Notes: generated by a model from the letters alone, not told the origin. DNA of 64,000 bases from Elusimicrobiaceae bacterium (GCA_016283355.1 JAEEMS010000008.1:1-64000); one strand, 5' to 3'. Shown: positions 1 through 9,434, counted from the stretch's first letter. Program-made: numbers and translations.

Positions 1-59
1 AATCAAAATTAGGTAGTGGGACCAAAATACCTAGGCAGCAACTGGGCCCAAAATGCCCC

Positions 60-87
60 TTGAAATTTCATCCTTTTGTTGTATAAT
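60..87 (+). promoter_or_regulatory. Promoter of the giant surface-protein gene
   Basis: The -35 TTGAAA lies at 60-65 and the -10 TATAAT at 82-87, with a 16-nt spacer. The predicted leader is about 135 nt. It holds a possible nested hairpin at about 170-194 (outer CAGGG/CCCTG, inner CTCA/TGAG) before the AGGAGG ribosome site at 220-225. Just upstream of the -35 is a CCTAGGC...GGGCCC element that resembles those in front of other secreted-protein genes in this window. Confidence 0.6.
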
Positions 88-229
88 AACAATAAGAAGG
101 ACTGAAATTAAGTTGTTGCGGAATGGGTATCCAGTTCCGGACAGCGGTTTATTTATTATGTGCTTACAACAGGGGCTCAACTGAGTTTACCCTGCCCGTA
201 AGGAAAATTTTACTATGTAGGAGGCATCT

Positions 230-3200
230 ATGCCAGAGGAAAAAAAGAAGGAGAGTTTTACCTTTAGCGACAAAATTAAAGACAGCAAATCAAATAAAGC
301 TGCCTCTAAATCGTTTGCTAAACGGATTTCCTCCAGAATTGGGAGAGACGGCAAACCAAGACAGACCATTTTCGAAAGAACCAAACGGGATGCTCCGTTC
401 TTGATTGCTGCGTTAATTGCACTGCTTTTATTACCGTTTTTGTATAAATACAGCGGCAGTGTAAAAGAAGAAACCGTGCTTACTCCGTCCAGCACCGAAA
501 CGGTGTTCGATCCGGAGCGCTACGCATTTGCACCGGATATTGAAGACCCCGAAGGTCAAATTTCACAGCTTTCCGGGCGTGATTCACTAAGCTTAATTAA
601 AGGATTCGGCTCCGATTCCGAAGAGGACGAGTATGGTTCTTCGGACGACTACGACTATAAAGCTGAAGCATACGCCCAGCGGGATGCATATAAGGAATCT
701 GCTTCCGCTAAAAAGTTGAAAGCCGATACCAATATCGATATTGAAGAAAATACCACCAACATTTACAAAAAGCGTGCCCGTGCCGGCACGCGCGCGGCTT
801 TTAAACGTGCTGCTACCAAAATTAACACCTTGCCTGGTGGGTCCAAGGCCCGCACCAGCGGTAGCCCGTTAGGGGTAGGTAAATGGGGTGGTTCGTTGAA
901 AGGTGCCGCCAAAAAAGTAAAAGGTGACGGCAACAAAAATTCACCCAAACCGGTTTCTTTGCAGCCGTTGCAAGCAGCCGGCAAACCGTCGCGTTCCGCT
1001 TTTGGTAACCCGGCGGCCGCGTTGCGCCAATCCAAGGATGCCTTGGGTAAAGGCGATGCTAAGCAAGCCATTTTAGATGCACAAATGAAACCTGTAGAAC
1101 CGGGGTCCTTTGGTGGAATGACGCTGGGGGATGCCAAATTTGGCGGTGGCTCAGGTAATTTTGACCGCAAATTTAACTACCAAGGCAAAGAACCGTGGTG
1201 GTGGGATTTGATGAAGACCCGCTCTCAAGCGTTGTGGCAGCGCAAAATGCAACGCAAATGGAACTGGGAAGATTGGTTAGACAAATGGGCCCAGAACATT
1301 TTAGGTAAATTGATGAACTGTCTTATCACCGGTGATGATGGTGGTGATGTGGACGGGTTCTTGTACAAAAAAGAAGGCGATGGGAAAGATCCAAAATGTT
1401 GTGGATTGAATGAAAAGAAATTCCAAATTGCTTATGCCGATGAATATACAAGAGCCGGGAAAGATTTTGAAGCAGCTTGTAAGGCCGTGAAAGGTCACAT
1501 TAAAGAGTGCGAAAAAGGTGGTGGCTGGGAAGATGGTAAAGCGGCTGAAGCCGATATGAACTTCTTCCAAGTGCGTGGCCATTGTTTAGGTTTGGCCGTT
1601 GGTAGCAAGTACGGAAAAGGGGAACCCTCTTTGTCCGTGGACTGTGCTGATTTGGACACAGGTGCTCACCGCTATGTAGTCAGCCACAACGGCAAAGCCC
1701 GCAAATGGGAGAAAAACACGTACATTTACGTAGTTGCGCGCAACTATGTGCCGTTGCCGTATGAGACGTTGGATCGGTTTGAACATCCTAATATGGCGGC
1801 AGAAAAGGATCGTGGCGGTATGCGCTTATGTTCTGTGTTTGGCAACAATTTACGGGCCACGGACAAATCTGTCGCTGGTACGGCTGCTATCTACACCACT
1901 ACAACGGAAGAGTTAGCGGTAAGATATGATTTGGGTAAAAAAGACAAAGCCGAATTGCGCGAAATGGAACGTGCCGCCGCTAAGGAGACGAATAACGTGG
2001 GTCCGTATGAAGAGCTTTACGGTGAACCTGTTCCCCAAATGCCGAAGCGTTTGTATGAAGAAATGAAAGATTATGCCGTGGAACATGCAGGCAGTATCTA
2101 CAAGAGTTCCAACGCCACATGGGCTCGTGCGGAAGAATTTGACCCTGAATCTTTGGATGATGCTTGTGTGATTTATCAGGCAAAAGCTATTTCCTTGGAT
2201 TGGGAGAAACATTTCAAACCGCAAGTCATTGCGTTGTTTGTAAAAATGTTGGAAGACCGCGGATTGGCGGAAAACTATAGACATCAAGTAGCGGTTAAAA
2301 TGTTCGACAATTTGGACTTGATGTTTGTGGGCTCCATGAGTTCCGACCATCAATTGGCCCATCGCCGTGATGTGTTGGACAACGAAATGTTGCCTATTCC
2401 ATTCTGGGAATTCAAAGCTGCGTATTTGGACCGCTATGGTGTAACCGCCAAGCACAAAGATACGGGAAACCGCTCTTACATCGGTAACGGTAAATACCGC
2501 CAAGAAGGGGAAGATACGGTTTATTCGGAAAAATGTTATTTCAACAATAGTGTCCGTATTTCCTGTGTGGATAACGTTTCTCCGATGACTGCTACGGTTA
2601 CGTTTACTGGCGAGAGTTACAAGGGTGGTCATCCCGGTACGTATTATCCGAACGGATTGGACCCCAAGAAAAAGGATTATAAATTCACGGAAGAAAAGAA
2701 AAACATCCGTGTAACGGCAGAGTATACGCCGTTGGATGGCAGTTTCTCCGGAGTAGAACAAACATTCTATAATCCGAAATTAGCGGCAGATAACGGAAAT
2801 CAATTGATATACACTTTCTCGCACGTTGTGGGCGTTGAAACAGGAGAGAAAGGGAAAGAAGTCAAAACGGAAACTCCGGAAGTCGGTCGCGTAACGTGGA
2901 AGTTGTTCCGCGGTTCCAATCCGGAAGCAATTGATTCCGCCACCTGTGAGATTGGCCTTGCTGGGGATACGGAAACCGAATATCAAAGTTCTCAATCCTC
3001 TTTGAGGACTACAGAAAGAGGTACCCCAACGAATGTACCAACGGACAATAATAATTCTAGTTCCGTGTCAACACAGAGAGACTTCCTTGAGGGATGTAAA
3101 GATTTTGGGCAAAATCAGTTGCTGATTCAAGAGCCCAAGGGAGATGCGCTGGCCTATATTCGTGCAGTAGAAGCGTTTGCTACTAAGCCCGTTGAGAAAC

Positions 3201-4135
3201 TTACGGTGATGGATGTGGTAAATGCGATTTACATGAGTAAAAATGACAGCGTGCCGGGTAACTTGGTTTGTATACTAGGTAAAACCATTGGTGCATATAG
3301 CAAGGATCCTACCGCAAAAGATAATTCCACTTGTGGTAGACCTTTTGATAACATCTTTGGTTCATTCCTGGCATTCATGGGGTTGGATGCTGCCTCTTTC
3401 CCAAGTGAGTTTACACATGACCCGTGTGATAAAGGTGTCATCAATAATTTGCGTTTCCTTGATTGCACGGCAGATTCTAATTCTTTGTACTGGTGGGGCG
3501 GTTATGTGGACGATAATGTCCGTGTGACGGATAAATATGCAGATGCTGAGCGAAACCCCTACTTCGAAGATAGGTATTATGGAAGAGTATGGGACGAGGA
3601 TGGTAAATTCCCGTTGGCAGGACTCATAAAAGAAAAATTCCCGACGACAGGTGATGGCAAACTGGCGGCTCCATCCCAGGAAGAGGTAAATCGAGTTTTG
3701 AATATTCCGGGAGAGAGAAAAACGACGGAAAACTACTACCGCGTTAAATTCCACGATATGTATGCCAGTTTGGAGGACGGGGATGTAGAGTGTGATTACG
3801 ACAATATTACTTTGTCCAAGGAAGATGTATTAAAATACATAGATATTTTGTGCAAAAATGGAAACAGCATTAAACCTATGGCTTGGTTGACTTGTTCGGA
3901 ATATAATGCAAGGTTTGCGCGGAAACAGCAACAAATCACAACGCAGCGCAGATCTTCTTCCAAAGTAAGTAAGAAAAACACGAGCAAAAAGAAGGTAAAG
4001 AGAAAAGCTCGTCGTTCTGGCAAGAGCAGTAAAGGGTCATCAAGCAAAGGGAAATCTAAGCAGCAGAAAGGTAACCCTTCTTGCTCGCCACAGACAAATC
4101 GTGCGGTTGCGGAATCAAATGGCGCGCCTTGCTGA
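230..4135 (+). CDS. Giant single-pass, cysteine-rich extracytoplasmic protein of unknown function
   Basis: A 1301-residue protein I do not recognise. The first ~55 residues are strongly basic and have no export signal. One hydrophobic segment follows at about residues 57-75, so an N-in, C-out orientation with nearly the whole chain outside the cytoplasm is likely. Next comes a low-complexity Lys/Gly/Pro/Ala region (about 170-310), a Trp-rich basic patch (about 320-355, with WWW and many K/R), and then a long region with roughly twenty cysteines scattered singly or in pairs, suggesting disulphides. The C-terminus (about 1234-1291) is a Lys/Ser-rich tail. The start is set by AGGAGG six nt upstream of the ATG. 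A strong terminator follows the gene, so it is probably monocistronic. A surface or pilus-associated role is only a guess from topology and from its promoter resembling the pilin promoter. Confidence 0.75.
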   Translation: MPEEKKKESFTFSDKIKDSKSNKAASKSFAKRISSRIGRDGKPRQTIFERTKRDAPFLIAALIALLLLPFLYKYSGSVKEETVLTPSSTETVFDPERYAFAPDIEDPEGQISQLSGRDSLSLIKGFGSDSEEDEYGSSDDYDYKAEAYAQRDAYKESASAKKLKADTNIDIEENTTNIYKKRARAGTRAAFKRAATKINTLPGGSKARTSGSPLGVGKWGGSLKGAAKKVKGDGNKNSPKPVSLQPLQAAGKPSRSAFGNPAAALRQSKDALGKGDAKQAILDAQMKPVEPGSFGGMTLGDAKFGGGSGNFDRKFNYQGKEPWWWDLMKTRSQALWQRKMQRKWNWEDWLDKWAQNILGKLMNCLITGDDGGDVDGFLYKKEGDGKDPKCCGLNEKKFQIAYADEYTRAGKDFEAACKAVKGHIKECEKGGGWEDGKAAEADMNFFQVRGHCLGLAVGSKYGKGEPSLSVDCADLDTGAHRYVVSHNGKARKWEKNTYIYVVARNYVPLPYETLDRFEHPNMAAEKDRGGMRLCSVFGNNLRATDKSVAGTAAIYTTTTEELAVRYDLGKKDKAELREMERAAAKETNNVGPYEELYGEPVPQMPKRLYEEMKDYAVEHAGSIYKSSNATWARAEEFDPESLDDACVIYQAKAISLDWEKHFKPQVIALFVKMLEDRGLAENYRHQVAVKMFDNLDLMFVGSMSSDHQLAHRRDVLDNEMLPIPFWEFKAAYLDRYGVTAKHKDTGNRSYIGNGKYRQEGEDTVYSEKCYFNNSVRISCVDNVSPMTATVTFTGESYKGGHPGTYYPNGLDPKKKDYKFTEEKKNIRVTAEYTPLDGSFSGVEQTFYNPKLAADNGNQLIYTFSHVVGVETGEKGKEVKTETPEVGRVTWKLFRGSNPEAIDSATCEIGLAGDTETEYQSSQSSLRTTERGTPTNVPTDNNNSSSVSTQRDFLEGCKDFGQNQLLIQEPKGDALAYIRAVEAFATKPVEKLTVMDVVNAIYMSKNDSVPGNLVCILGKTIGAYSKDPTAKDNSTCGRPFDNIFGSFLAFMGLDAASFPSEFTHDPCDKGVINNLRFLDCTADSNSLYWWGGYVDDNVRVTDKYADAERNPYFEDRYYGRVWDEDGKFPLAGLIKEKFPTTGDGKLAAPSQEEVNRVLNIPGERKTTENYYRVKFHDMYASLEDGDVECDYDNITLSKEDVLKYIDILCKNGNSIKPMAWLTCSEYNARFARKQQQITTQRRSSSKVSKKNTSKKKVKRKARRSGKSSKGSSSKGKSKQQKGNPSCSPQTNRAVAESNGAPC

Positions 4136-4155
4136 GAGAAACCAAATTAAATAAA

Positions 4156-4186
4156 ACACCCCGGGGAATCCCCGGGGTGTTTTTTG
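4156..4186 (+). terminator. Rho-independent terminator
   Basis: A perfect 11-bp stem ACACCCCGGGG/CCCCGGGGTGT with an AAT loop and a run of T. It ends the giant surface-protein transcript. Confidence 0.9.
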
Positions 4187-4248
4187 CCTTCCTGCTGTTT
4201 TAAAAGAACAAACACATAATACGTATTTCAATTTTATATCATATACGT

Positions 4249-5928
4249 ATGAAACATTTTTGCAGTTGGGTTGCGTTTATTTTGTTAGTTGCCTGGGGCG
4301 TAAATGCCCGGGCCGCTTTTCCGTTTTCTTTCCGCAAACAAGAAATCAAAACTGATTATTCCCAAACCATGTGGGACCGTATCATGGAAGATCAATCCCG
4401 CAGTGAAATGCGCCGCGGTATGATGGAAATGTCCGCCGCTAATTATCAAGATGCTACCAACAGTTTTGCTCGTGCCGTTGTAAAAAATTCAAAAGACCCC
4501 ATGACGTATTTACTCTTGGGGGCTTCTTTGTATTGGGCCGGGAAAGTAGACCAAGCTGTCAGCGAATACAAAGAATCACTTTCCTTGGAGCCCAATAACC
4601 CGATGGCGTATCAATTACTAGGGATTGCCTCCGGTTGGAAGGGAAATGTAGAAGAAGCCCAACAGTATTTTCTGCAGGCCAATGCACTCGATTCCAATAA
4701 AGCCGATACTCATATGAATTTAGGTTCCACGTATGCCGTGCAGCGTAATTGGGATAAAGCTTTGGAACATTTCCGTCGTTCGGTGGAATTGGCCCCGCGT
4801 GAACCGCTTTTTCATTATCAGTTGGGTACATTGTATGAAGAAATGGGGCGCGATTTACAGGCGGAAGAATCTTTTAAAAAGGCATTGAAATTGTTTTCCA
4901 ATTACGAAGATGCTCAACTGAGTTTGGGTGCGTTGTACGAAAAATTAGAACGCCCGCAAGATGCACTTAAATATTATAAACGTGCCGTTAAAACAAAACC
5001 GGGAGATTTTGTGGCCCGCTTGCGTTACGCACTCTTGCTCTTGCAGCAAGGGGAAAAAGAACGTGCCCGCGAAGTATTGGAGCAATCTTTTGCCATTACT
5101 CGTTTGAAGGCAGAAGGTTTGGCCTTAAATGCTGTCTATCGTGCCAGCGGTCGTTCTGCCGCTTCTTTCCAAAAACAAATTCAAAAATTTAAACAAAATC
5201 TGGAACGTATTTCTCCTTCAAAACCGATTCATATTGAAGTAACCATGATGTTAGACCCACTGCAAGAAGATGCTCCTTCCTCCGGTAAAACAAGCACATT
5301 TGAAAAAGCTTATAAAGAGCTACGTTCTCAAACGGGGCCGGGAACTTCGGCAGAAGCGTCACAAATTTTCAAGCGTGCGTTTGCACTGCAGGCCGGGGAT
5401 GAGAAACTGCGCCAACAGCAAATCAATGAATTGATTGAAGGTTTGGAGAGAGGGGTACGTGAAGCGTCTAAAAAATATCAAGTGAATCTGTCTATGCAAG
5501 GCCGCACGCCCGACTACAATGCACCCAACGCATTAACACAAAATCGCACCACCACGCCTAAGGCCGTGTATGACCCGCGCATTGTGGGCAACGACATGGG
5601 ACTGTGGGTAATGGGCCGCTCTTGGTTATCTTTTGTAGAAGATGCACAAGAAATTTTGCAAGAATATCCTAATTGCCCTTCGGACGGATTTTGTGATTTA
5701 TTGTATGGTGTTGCGGCCTTGGCTGCTGGAAACGGAACGGAGGCAACCCACATTTTTGAACATTTTTCAACGCAACATCCAAAAGACCCGCTAGGTTGGT
5801 TGGGACAAGGTACGGCCGCCATTATCGGGGCGGAAGATCAGCAAGCTAAAGTGTATTATCAACAAGCATTGACGGTTGATCCGGAAAATAAAATAGCTCA
5901 AAAAAATTTAAAGGTATTGGAAGATTGA
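4249..5928 (+). CDS. Secreted tetratricopeptide repeat protein
   Basis: 559 residues. An N-terminal signal peptide (residues 1 to about 22, ending in ARA) is followed by at least five or six TPR units between about residues 55 and 270, with the usual A/G/Y/A/P spacing (for example YLLLGASLYWAGKVDQAVSEYKE-type helices). A less regular middle follows, and a last TPR-like pair lies near the C-terminus. TPR arrays are protein-interaction scaffolds, so a periplasmic assembly role is plausible but no partner is visible. No Shine-Dalgarno is seen. TATATC at 4235-4240 lies 8 nt before the ATG, so the mRNA may be leaderless. The stop overlaps the ksgA start, so the two are probably cotranscribed. Confidence 0.85.
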   Translation: MKHFCSWVAFILLVAWGVNARAAFPFSFRKQEIKTDYSQTMWDRIMEDQSRSEMRRGMMEMSAANYQDATNSFARAVVKNSKDPMTYLLLGASLYWAGKVDQAVSEYKESLSLEPNNPMAYQLLGIASGWKGNVEEAQQYFLQANALDSNKADTHMNLGSTYAVQRNWDKALEHFRRSVELAPREPLFHYQLGTLYEEMGRDLQAEESFKKALKLFSNYEDAQLSLGALYEKLERPQDALKYYKRAVKTKPGDFVARLRYALLLLQQGEKERAREVLEQSFAITRLKAEGLALNAVYRASGRSAASFQKQIQKFKQNLERISPSKPIHIEVTMMLDPLQEDAPSSGKTSTFEKAYKELRSQTGPGTSAEASQIFKRAFALQAGDEKLRQQQINELIEGLERGVREASKKYQVNLSMQGRTPDYNAPNALTQNRTTTPKAVYDPRIVGNDMGLWVMGRSWLSFVEDAQEILQEYPNCPSDGFCDLLYGVAALAAGNGTEATHIFEHFSTQHPKDPLGWLGQGTAAIIGAEDQQAKVYYQQALTVDPENKIAQKNLKVLED

Positions 5929-6689
5929 TGCAAAAATACGGACAACATTTTTTAATCAACCAACAAGTGATTGCACAAATTGTGGATGCCGCTTTGTTGT
6001 TGCGCACCGAAAATTTGGTGGAAATCGGCCCCGGCAAAGGGGCACTCACGCACGCGTTGGTAGCTCGCGGCCAACGCGGTTTTTGTGCGGTGGAAATTGA
6101 TCCGGAAATGGTGAATTATTTGCAAAAAAACTTGCCGCCGGATGCGAATGTTTGCATTATCGAGCAGAATTTTTTAACATTTGATTTGAGTTCTTTGCCA
6201 CAAGTGCCAACGGAATTTGTCAGTAATTTGCCCTACATTGATGCGGCTGCCATTTTGGATAAAGTGTTATCGTGGCCTTATTTTAAAACGGCTGTTTTTA
6301 TGTTTCAAAAAGAACAAGCCCAAAAAATTACGGCAAAACCGGGGGGTGAACTATATGGAGCCCTTTCTGTGCTAAGCCAATTACGTGCCCGAATGAGTTT
6401 AGTATGTAATGTGGGGCGCGGTAGTTTTAACCCGCCGCCTAAAGTAGAATCGCGCGTAATAGCGTTTGAACAAATTGACGCGCCGGATGTGCCGTGGAAT
6501 AAGTTGCACCGCTTGGTAACCTCTGCTTTTTTACATCGTAGGAAAACGCTTCTTAATGCCCTTTGTTTGGCAGGGTATGAAAAAGAAAAAATTGTTCTTT
6601 CTCTTGAGCAATTAAAACTTCCGCTTACGGTCCGCCCGGAGCAAATCACGCCGACCCAGTTCGTAAAAATTGGCAAACAAATTATTTAG
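5928..6689 (+). CDS. ksgA: 16S rRNA (adenine1518/1519-N6)-dimethyltransferase
   Basis: RsmA/KsgA dimethylates the two adjacent adenosines in the 3' terminal hairpin of 16S rRNA during small-subunit assembly. The 253-residue protein starts MQKYGQHFL, the family's N-terminal signature. It has the SAM-binding VEIGPGKGALT at about 31-41, an acidic ribose-binding VEIDPE at 55-60, and the catalytic NLPY at 100-103. The ATG at 5928 overlaps the TGA of the TPR gene (TGATG). A TTG one codon earlier is in frame but less likely. Its 3' end overlaps the convergent ftcD by 8 bp. At 253 residues it is slightly shorter than the E. coli enzyme. Confidence 0.95.
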   Translation: MQKYGQHFLINQQVIAQIVDAALLLRTENLVEIGPGKGALTHALVARGQRGFCAVEIDPEMVNYLQKNLPPDANVCIIEQNFLTFDLSSLPQVPTEFVSNLPYIDAAAILDKVLSWPYFKTAVFMFQKEQAQKITAKPGGELYGALSVLSQLRARMSLVCNVGRGSFNPPPKVESRVIAFEQIDAPDVPWNKLHRLVTSAFLHRRKTLLNALCLAGYEKEKIVLSLEQLKLPLTVRPEQITPTQFVKIGKQII

Positions 6690-7641
6690 ATAAGCTATAT
6701 TCTAAAATTTTTGTGTGTACATCAAAAGGACGGATGCTGTTTAGCAATAAATGTTCCGTGGATGTGCGGAGTAACAACCTTGTGTTTTGCTCTCCCGGTA
6801 AATAAAATTGCCCTGCTTGTAAAAGGGCTTCTTGCGGTATAAGCCCGATTATCTCACTACCGGTTACCGTGAGCCCCAGTTGGGCGGCTTCTCTCTTGCA
6901 CGCTTCAAATAATACAGCTAAATTGGTTTGATGATAATCTGTTAAATTGCAAGATACTTGTGCACATTTGTAATTTTCCATGTACCATCCAATTGCTTTT
7001 ACGGCGGGAAGTCCGCCATTTTTTGCACGTAGTTTGGCAGCTATTTGTTTGGCAGGAGAAACTTCTTGCGTATTTAAAGACATATTAAATGCGATTAAAA
7101 AATTTCGAGCTCCGATAACGGTTGCTCCCGTTTGGGCTATACGAGGATTCCAAGTTTTTGGGCCGTAATCCGGGGGAAGCGTTTGTAATTTTTGGGATAA
7201 ATTTTCATATTCTCCCCATCGAATAAAAGATAAATCTTTCCGTTGCGCTGTGGAAGCATTGGCTTCATATAAATAGACCGGGATTTGTAACTCTTGCGCT
7301 ACACGCCTGGCGAGCTTATCGGCAAAGACGGTCGTGTCGGTAAGTGAAATTTCTTGCAAAGGGATAAGCGGACATACATCTGCGGCACCCAAACGCGGAT
7401 GGGCACCGTGTTGGGTGCGCATATCAATGTGTTGAATGGCTGCCGCTATTAAACGAAAACATGCTTCTACAACGTCTTGCGGACTTCCCACCAATGTAAA
7501 AACAGTGCGGTTGGCATCGGGGTTGGGGTCCATATGCAACAAGCGGGCCTTGTTGCCCTTCAGGGCTTCTTGGGCCAAGAAACGCAACAAAACAAGGTCT
7601 TTCCCGTTTGATAGGTTCGGTACGGCTTCTATAAGTGGCAT
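6682..7641 (-). CDS. ftcD: Glutamate formimidoyltransferase (FtcD N-terminal type)
   Basis: A 319-residue protein matching the formiminotransferase domain of FtcD. That enzyme moves the formimino group of formiminoglutamate, a histidine-degradation product, to tetrahydrofolate. Family signatures are EAVPNLSNG at the N-terminus, the histidine-containing HGAHPRLGAADVCP-type segment and GARNFLIAFN. The cyclodeaminase half is absent, as in many stand-alone bacterial enzymes. I place the start at MPLIEAVPN (7641), not at an upstream in-frame ATG. TATAAT at 7648-7653 (minus strand) then ends 6 nt before the codon, which would give a leaderless mRNA. No other histidine-utilisation genes are nearby, so it may serve one-carbon supply. 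Confidence 0.9.
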   Translation of the reverse strand: MPLIEAVPNLSNGKDLVLLRFLAQEALKGNKARLLHMDPNPDANRTVFTLVGSPQDVVEACFRLIAAAIQHIDMRTQHGAHPRLGAADVCPLIPLQEISLTDTTVFADKLARRVAQELQIPVYLYEANASTAQRKDLSFIRWGEYENLSQKLQTLPPDYGPKTWNPRIAQTGATVIGARNFLIAFNMSLNTQEVSPAKQIAAKLRAKNGGLPAVKAIGWYMENYKCAQVSCNLTDYHQTNLAVLFEACKREAAQLGLTVTGSEIIGLIPQEALLQAGQFYLPGEQNTRLLLRTSTEHLLLNSIRPFDVHTKILEYSLSK

Positions 7642-7647
7642 GTATAA

Positions 7648-7653
7648 ATTATA
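7648..7653 (-). promoter_or_regulatory. -10 box of ftcD, leaderless type
   Basis: A consensus TATAAT read on the minus strand, ending 6 nt before the ftcD ATG. No Shine-Dalgarno fits in the remaining space. Confidence 0.6.
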
Positions 7654-7662
7654 AAAAAATAC

Positions 7663-7691
7663 TTGCAATTTTTTTACTTATTTATCATAAT
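7663..7691 (+). promoter_or_regulatory. Promoter of the cold-shock gene
   Basis: -35 TTGCAA at 7663-7668, a 17-nt spacer, and -10 CATAAT at 7686-7691. The predicted transcript start falls next to a perfect 8-bp stem-loop at 7699-7721 (GGTACTTA/TAAGTACC, 7-nt loop). The mRNA would therefore begin with a hairpin. Confidence 0.5.
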
Positions 7692-7752
7692 AATGGTAGG
7701 TACTTATTAAGTTTAAGTACCCGATATAAATAAAAAAGGAAGTATTAGTAAC

Positions 7753-7956
7753 ATGCCTAAAGGAAAAGTAAAATGGTTTAACGACCAAAAAGGTTATGGT
7801 TTCGTAACCCCCGAAGATGGATCTAAAGACCTCTTTGTACACTATCAAGAAATTCAGGGCGACGGCTTCAAAACGTTGGCTGAAGGTCAAGAAGTGGAAT
7901 TCGAAGTAGTAGAATCCGAAAAAGGCCCGAAAGCCGTTAAAGTCGTCAAATTATAA
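7753..7956 (+). CDS. Cold-shock domain protein (CspA family)
   Basis: A 67-residue single cold-shock domain, the usual family size. The RNP1-like [11 protein letters not shown] and RNP2-like DLFVHYQEI motifs carry the nucleic-acid-binding aromatics. It is a cytoplasmic RNA/ssDNA chaperone. AAGGAAG stands upstream as the ribosome site. The 5' leader begins with a perfect stem-loop, which may affect mRNA stability or temperature response. A strong terminator directly follows. Confidence 0.96.
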   Translation: MPKGKVKWFNDQKGYGFVTPEDGSKDLFVHYQEIQGDGFKTLAEGQEVEFEVVESEKGPKAVKVVKL

Positions 7957-7970
7957 TTTTGAAAGACTTT

Positions 7971-8003
7971 AAAGGAACCTCCGTAACGGGAGGTTCCTTT
8001 TTT
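7971..8003 (+). terminator. Rho-independent terminator of the cold-shock gene
   Basis: A 12-bp perfect stem AAAGGAACCTCC/GGAGGTTCCTTT followed by T residues. It ends only about 17 nt before the next start codon. Confidence 0.92.
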
Positions 8004-8019
8004 GTTGTGAAATACAGAA

Positions 8020-9375
8020 ATGAAAAAACAAGCATCATTGAACGAATTGTGGGGATTATCCTATCCGCTAATTGTAACGATGGCTGCGCAGGTCATTATG
8101 CAATTTGCGGATCGGATGTTTTTGGCTTGGGATTCTCCGCAAGCTTTGGGGGCTTGTGTCCCTGGTGGAATGCTTGCCATGACGTTTGCATCTATGTTTA
8201 TGGGACTGGCTGGTTATACCGGCGTGTTCATTTCTCAATTTTATGCCAAAAACAAACGAGCTTCTGTTACTGTTTCTCTTTGGCAGGGAATTCTATTGTC
8301 GGTGGTGTCTGGGATTTTGCTTGCCTTATTGACGCCTGTAGGAAAAGAAATTATCCGCACATTTGGCCATGAGCGTTCGGTACAGATGTTGGAATTGGAA
8401 TATTTCGGACTGTTAAATTTATTTGGCGGTTTTGCTGTTGTGAATAATGCTTTGGCCGGTTTCTTTAGTGGGCGCGGAAAAACAAAAGTCCCAATGTATA
8501 CGGCCTTGGTGGGAAACGTCTTGAATATTTGTTTAGATTACATTCTGATTTTTGGAAGAGTGGGTTTCCCGGCTATGGGTATCAAAGGGGCCGCTTGGGC
8601 GACTATTTTGAGCAGTATTTTTATGACGGTTATTTTTTGTGTACTCCTTTTTACGAAAAGAACACGGAGTCGTTTTAAAATATATCGTCTAGCTGGATTT
8701 TATCAACCGATTTTTGCGCGTATGGTTCGTTTCGGTCTTCCCAATGGTTTTGGATTTTTGATGGATGTGATTTCTTTTACGCTTTTCACTTTTATGGTGG
8801 GTAACATTGATGCCATTTCTTTGCAAGCAAGTAATATTGTAATGTCCATGCAGCCCGTGGTGTTTATGGTGATTTTAGGACTGGGCGGTGGAATCCAAAT
8901 CCTAGTTAGTAAATACCAGGGGTTCAAACGACCTGATTTGAGTGGACGTGTCGTAAAAAATGCCTGTGTAATCGGATATACATATGCAGGGGGGATTGCA
9001 CTATTATTCTTTTTTGGAGCGCCGTTTTTCTTACATCTATTTATTCCGGCGGGAACAGAGGGAGCGGCACAATTGGCAGCGCGGACATACCCACTAATGA
9101 AGTTGGTAAGTTTGTTTGTGTTATGTGATGCCACATACCTTATTTTTGGAGAAGCTATCCGCGGCGCCGGAGATACCCATTACTACATGTATGTGATGAT
9201 TTTTTGCGCGTGGATTTTATTGATCCCCGGGACGTGGTTGTTAGTATATAAGTTAAAGGCAAATGTAATGTGGGTATGGGGATGGTTGACGTTTTACGCT
9301 GGATTGACGGCCGTATTGATGGTATACCGTTTCTGGCGTGGAAAATGGAAAAAAATTCAAATAACCTCCGTGTAA
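8020..9375 (+). CDS. MATE family multidrug efflux transporter
   Basis: A 451-residue integral membrane protein with about twelve hydrophobic segments. The two-fold MATE pattern is visible: N-terminal WGLSYPLIVTMAAQ with QFADRMFL, then GFFSGRGKT and the inter-repeat VLNICLDYILIFG stretch. MATE proteins export cationic drugs or metabolites in exchange for Na+ or H+. The start at MKKQASLNELW fits the family, but it lies just past a terminator. I see neither a Shine-Dalgarno nor a clean promoter, so its expression signal is unclear. Substrate cannot be told. Confidence 0.92.
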   Translation: MKKQASLNELWGLSYPLIVTMAAQVIMQFADRMFLAWDSPQALGACVPGGMLAMTFASMFMGLAGYTGVFISQFYAKNKRASVTVSLWQGILLSVVSGILLALLTPVGKEIIRTFGHERSVQMLELEYFGLLNLFGGFAVVNNALAGFFSGRGKTKVPMYTALVGNVLNICLDYILIFGRVGFPAMGIKGAAWATILSSIFMTVIFCVLLFTKRTRSRFKIYRLAGFYQPIFARMVRFGLPNGFGFLMDVISFTLFTFMVGNIDAISLQASNIVMSMQPVVFMVILGLGGGIQILVSKYQGFKRPDLSGRVVKNACVIGYTYAGGIALLFFFGAPFFLHLFIPAGTEGAAQLAARTYPLMKLVSLFVLCDATYLIFGEAIRGAGDTHYYMYVMIFCAWILLIPGTWLLVYKLKANVMWVWGWLTFYAGLTAVLMVYRFWRGKWKKIQITSV

Positions 9376-9434
9376 AAAAATTTGTAAATTTTTTTTGCTT
9401 ATTGTACAATGCCTTTACTACATAAGGAGGAATT

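Noticed and set aside
94..229. Possible riboswitch in the leader of the giant gene
   Set aside because: There is a small nested hairpin, but no conserved core of any riboswitch class I know and no terminator alternative.
1913..2761. A 282-codon open frame on the minus strand inside the giant surface-protein gene
   Set aside because: It lies wholly antisense to a clearly coding frame, has no ribosome site or family motif, and its composition looks like a codon-bias shadow.
8004..8019. Leaderless or Shine-Dalgarno start for the MATE gene
   Set aside because: Neither a -10 box at the right distance nor a ribosome site is visible in the 16 nt after the terminator, so I list the gene without an expression signal.
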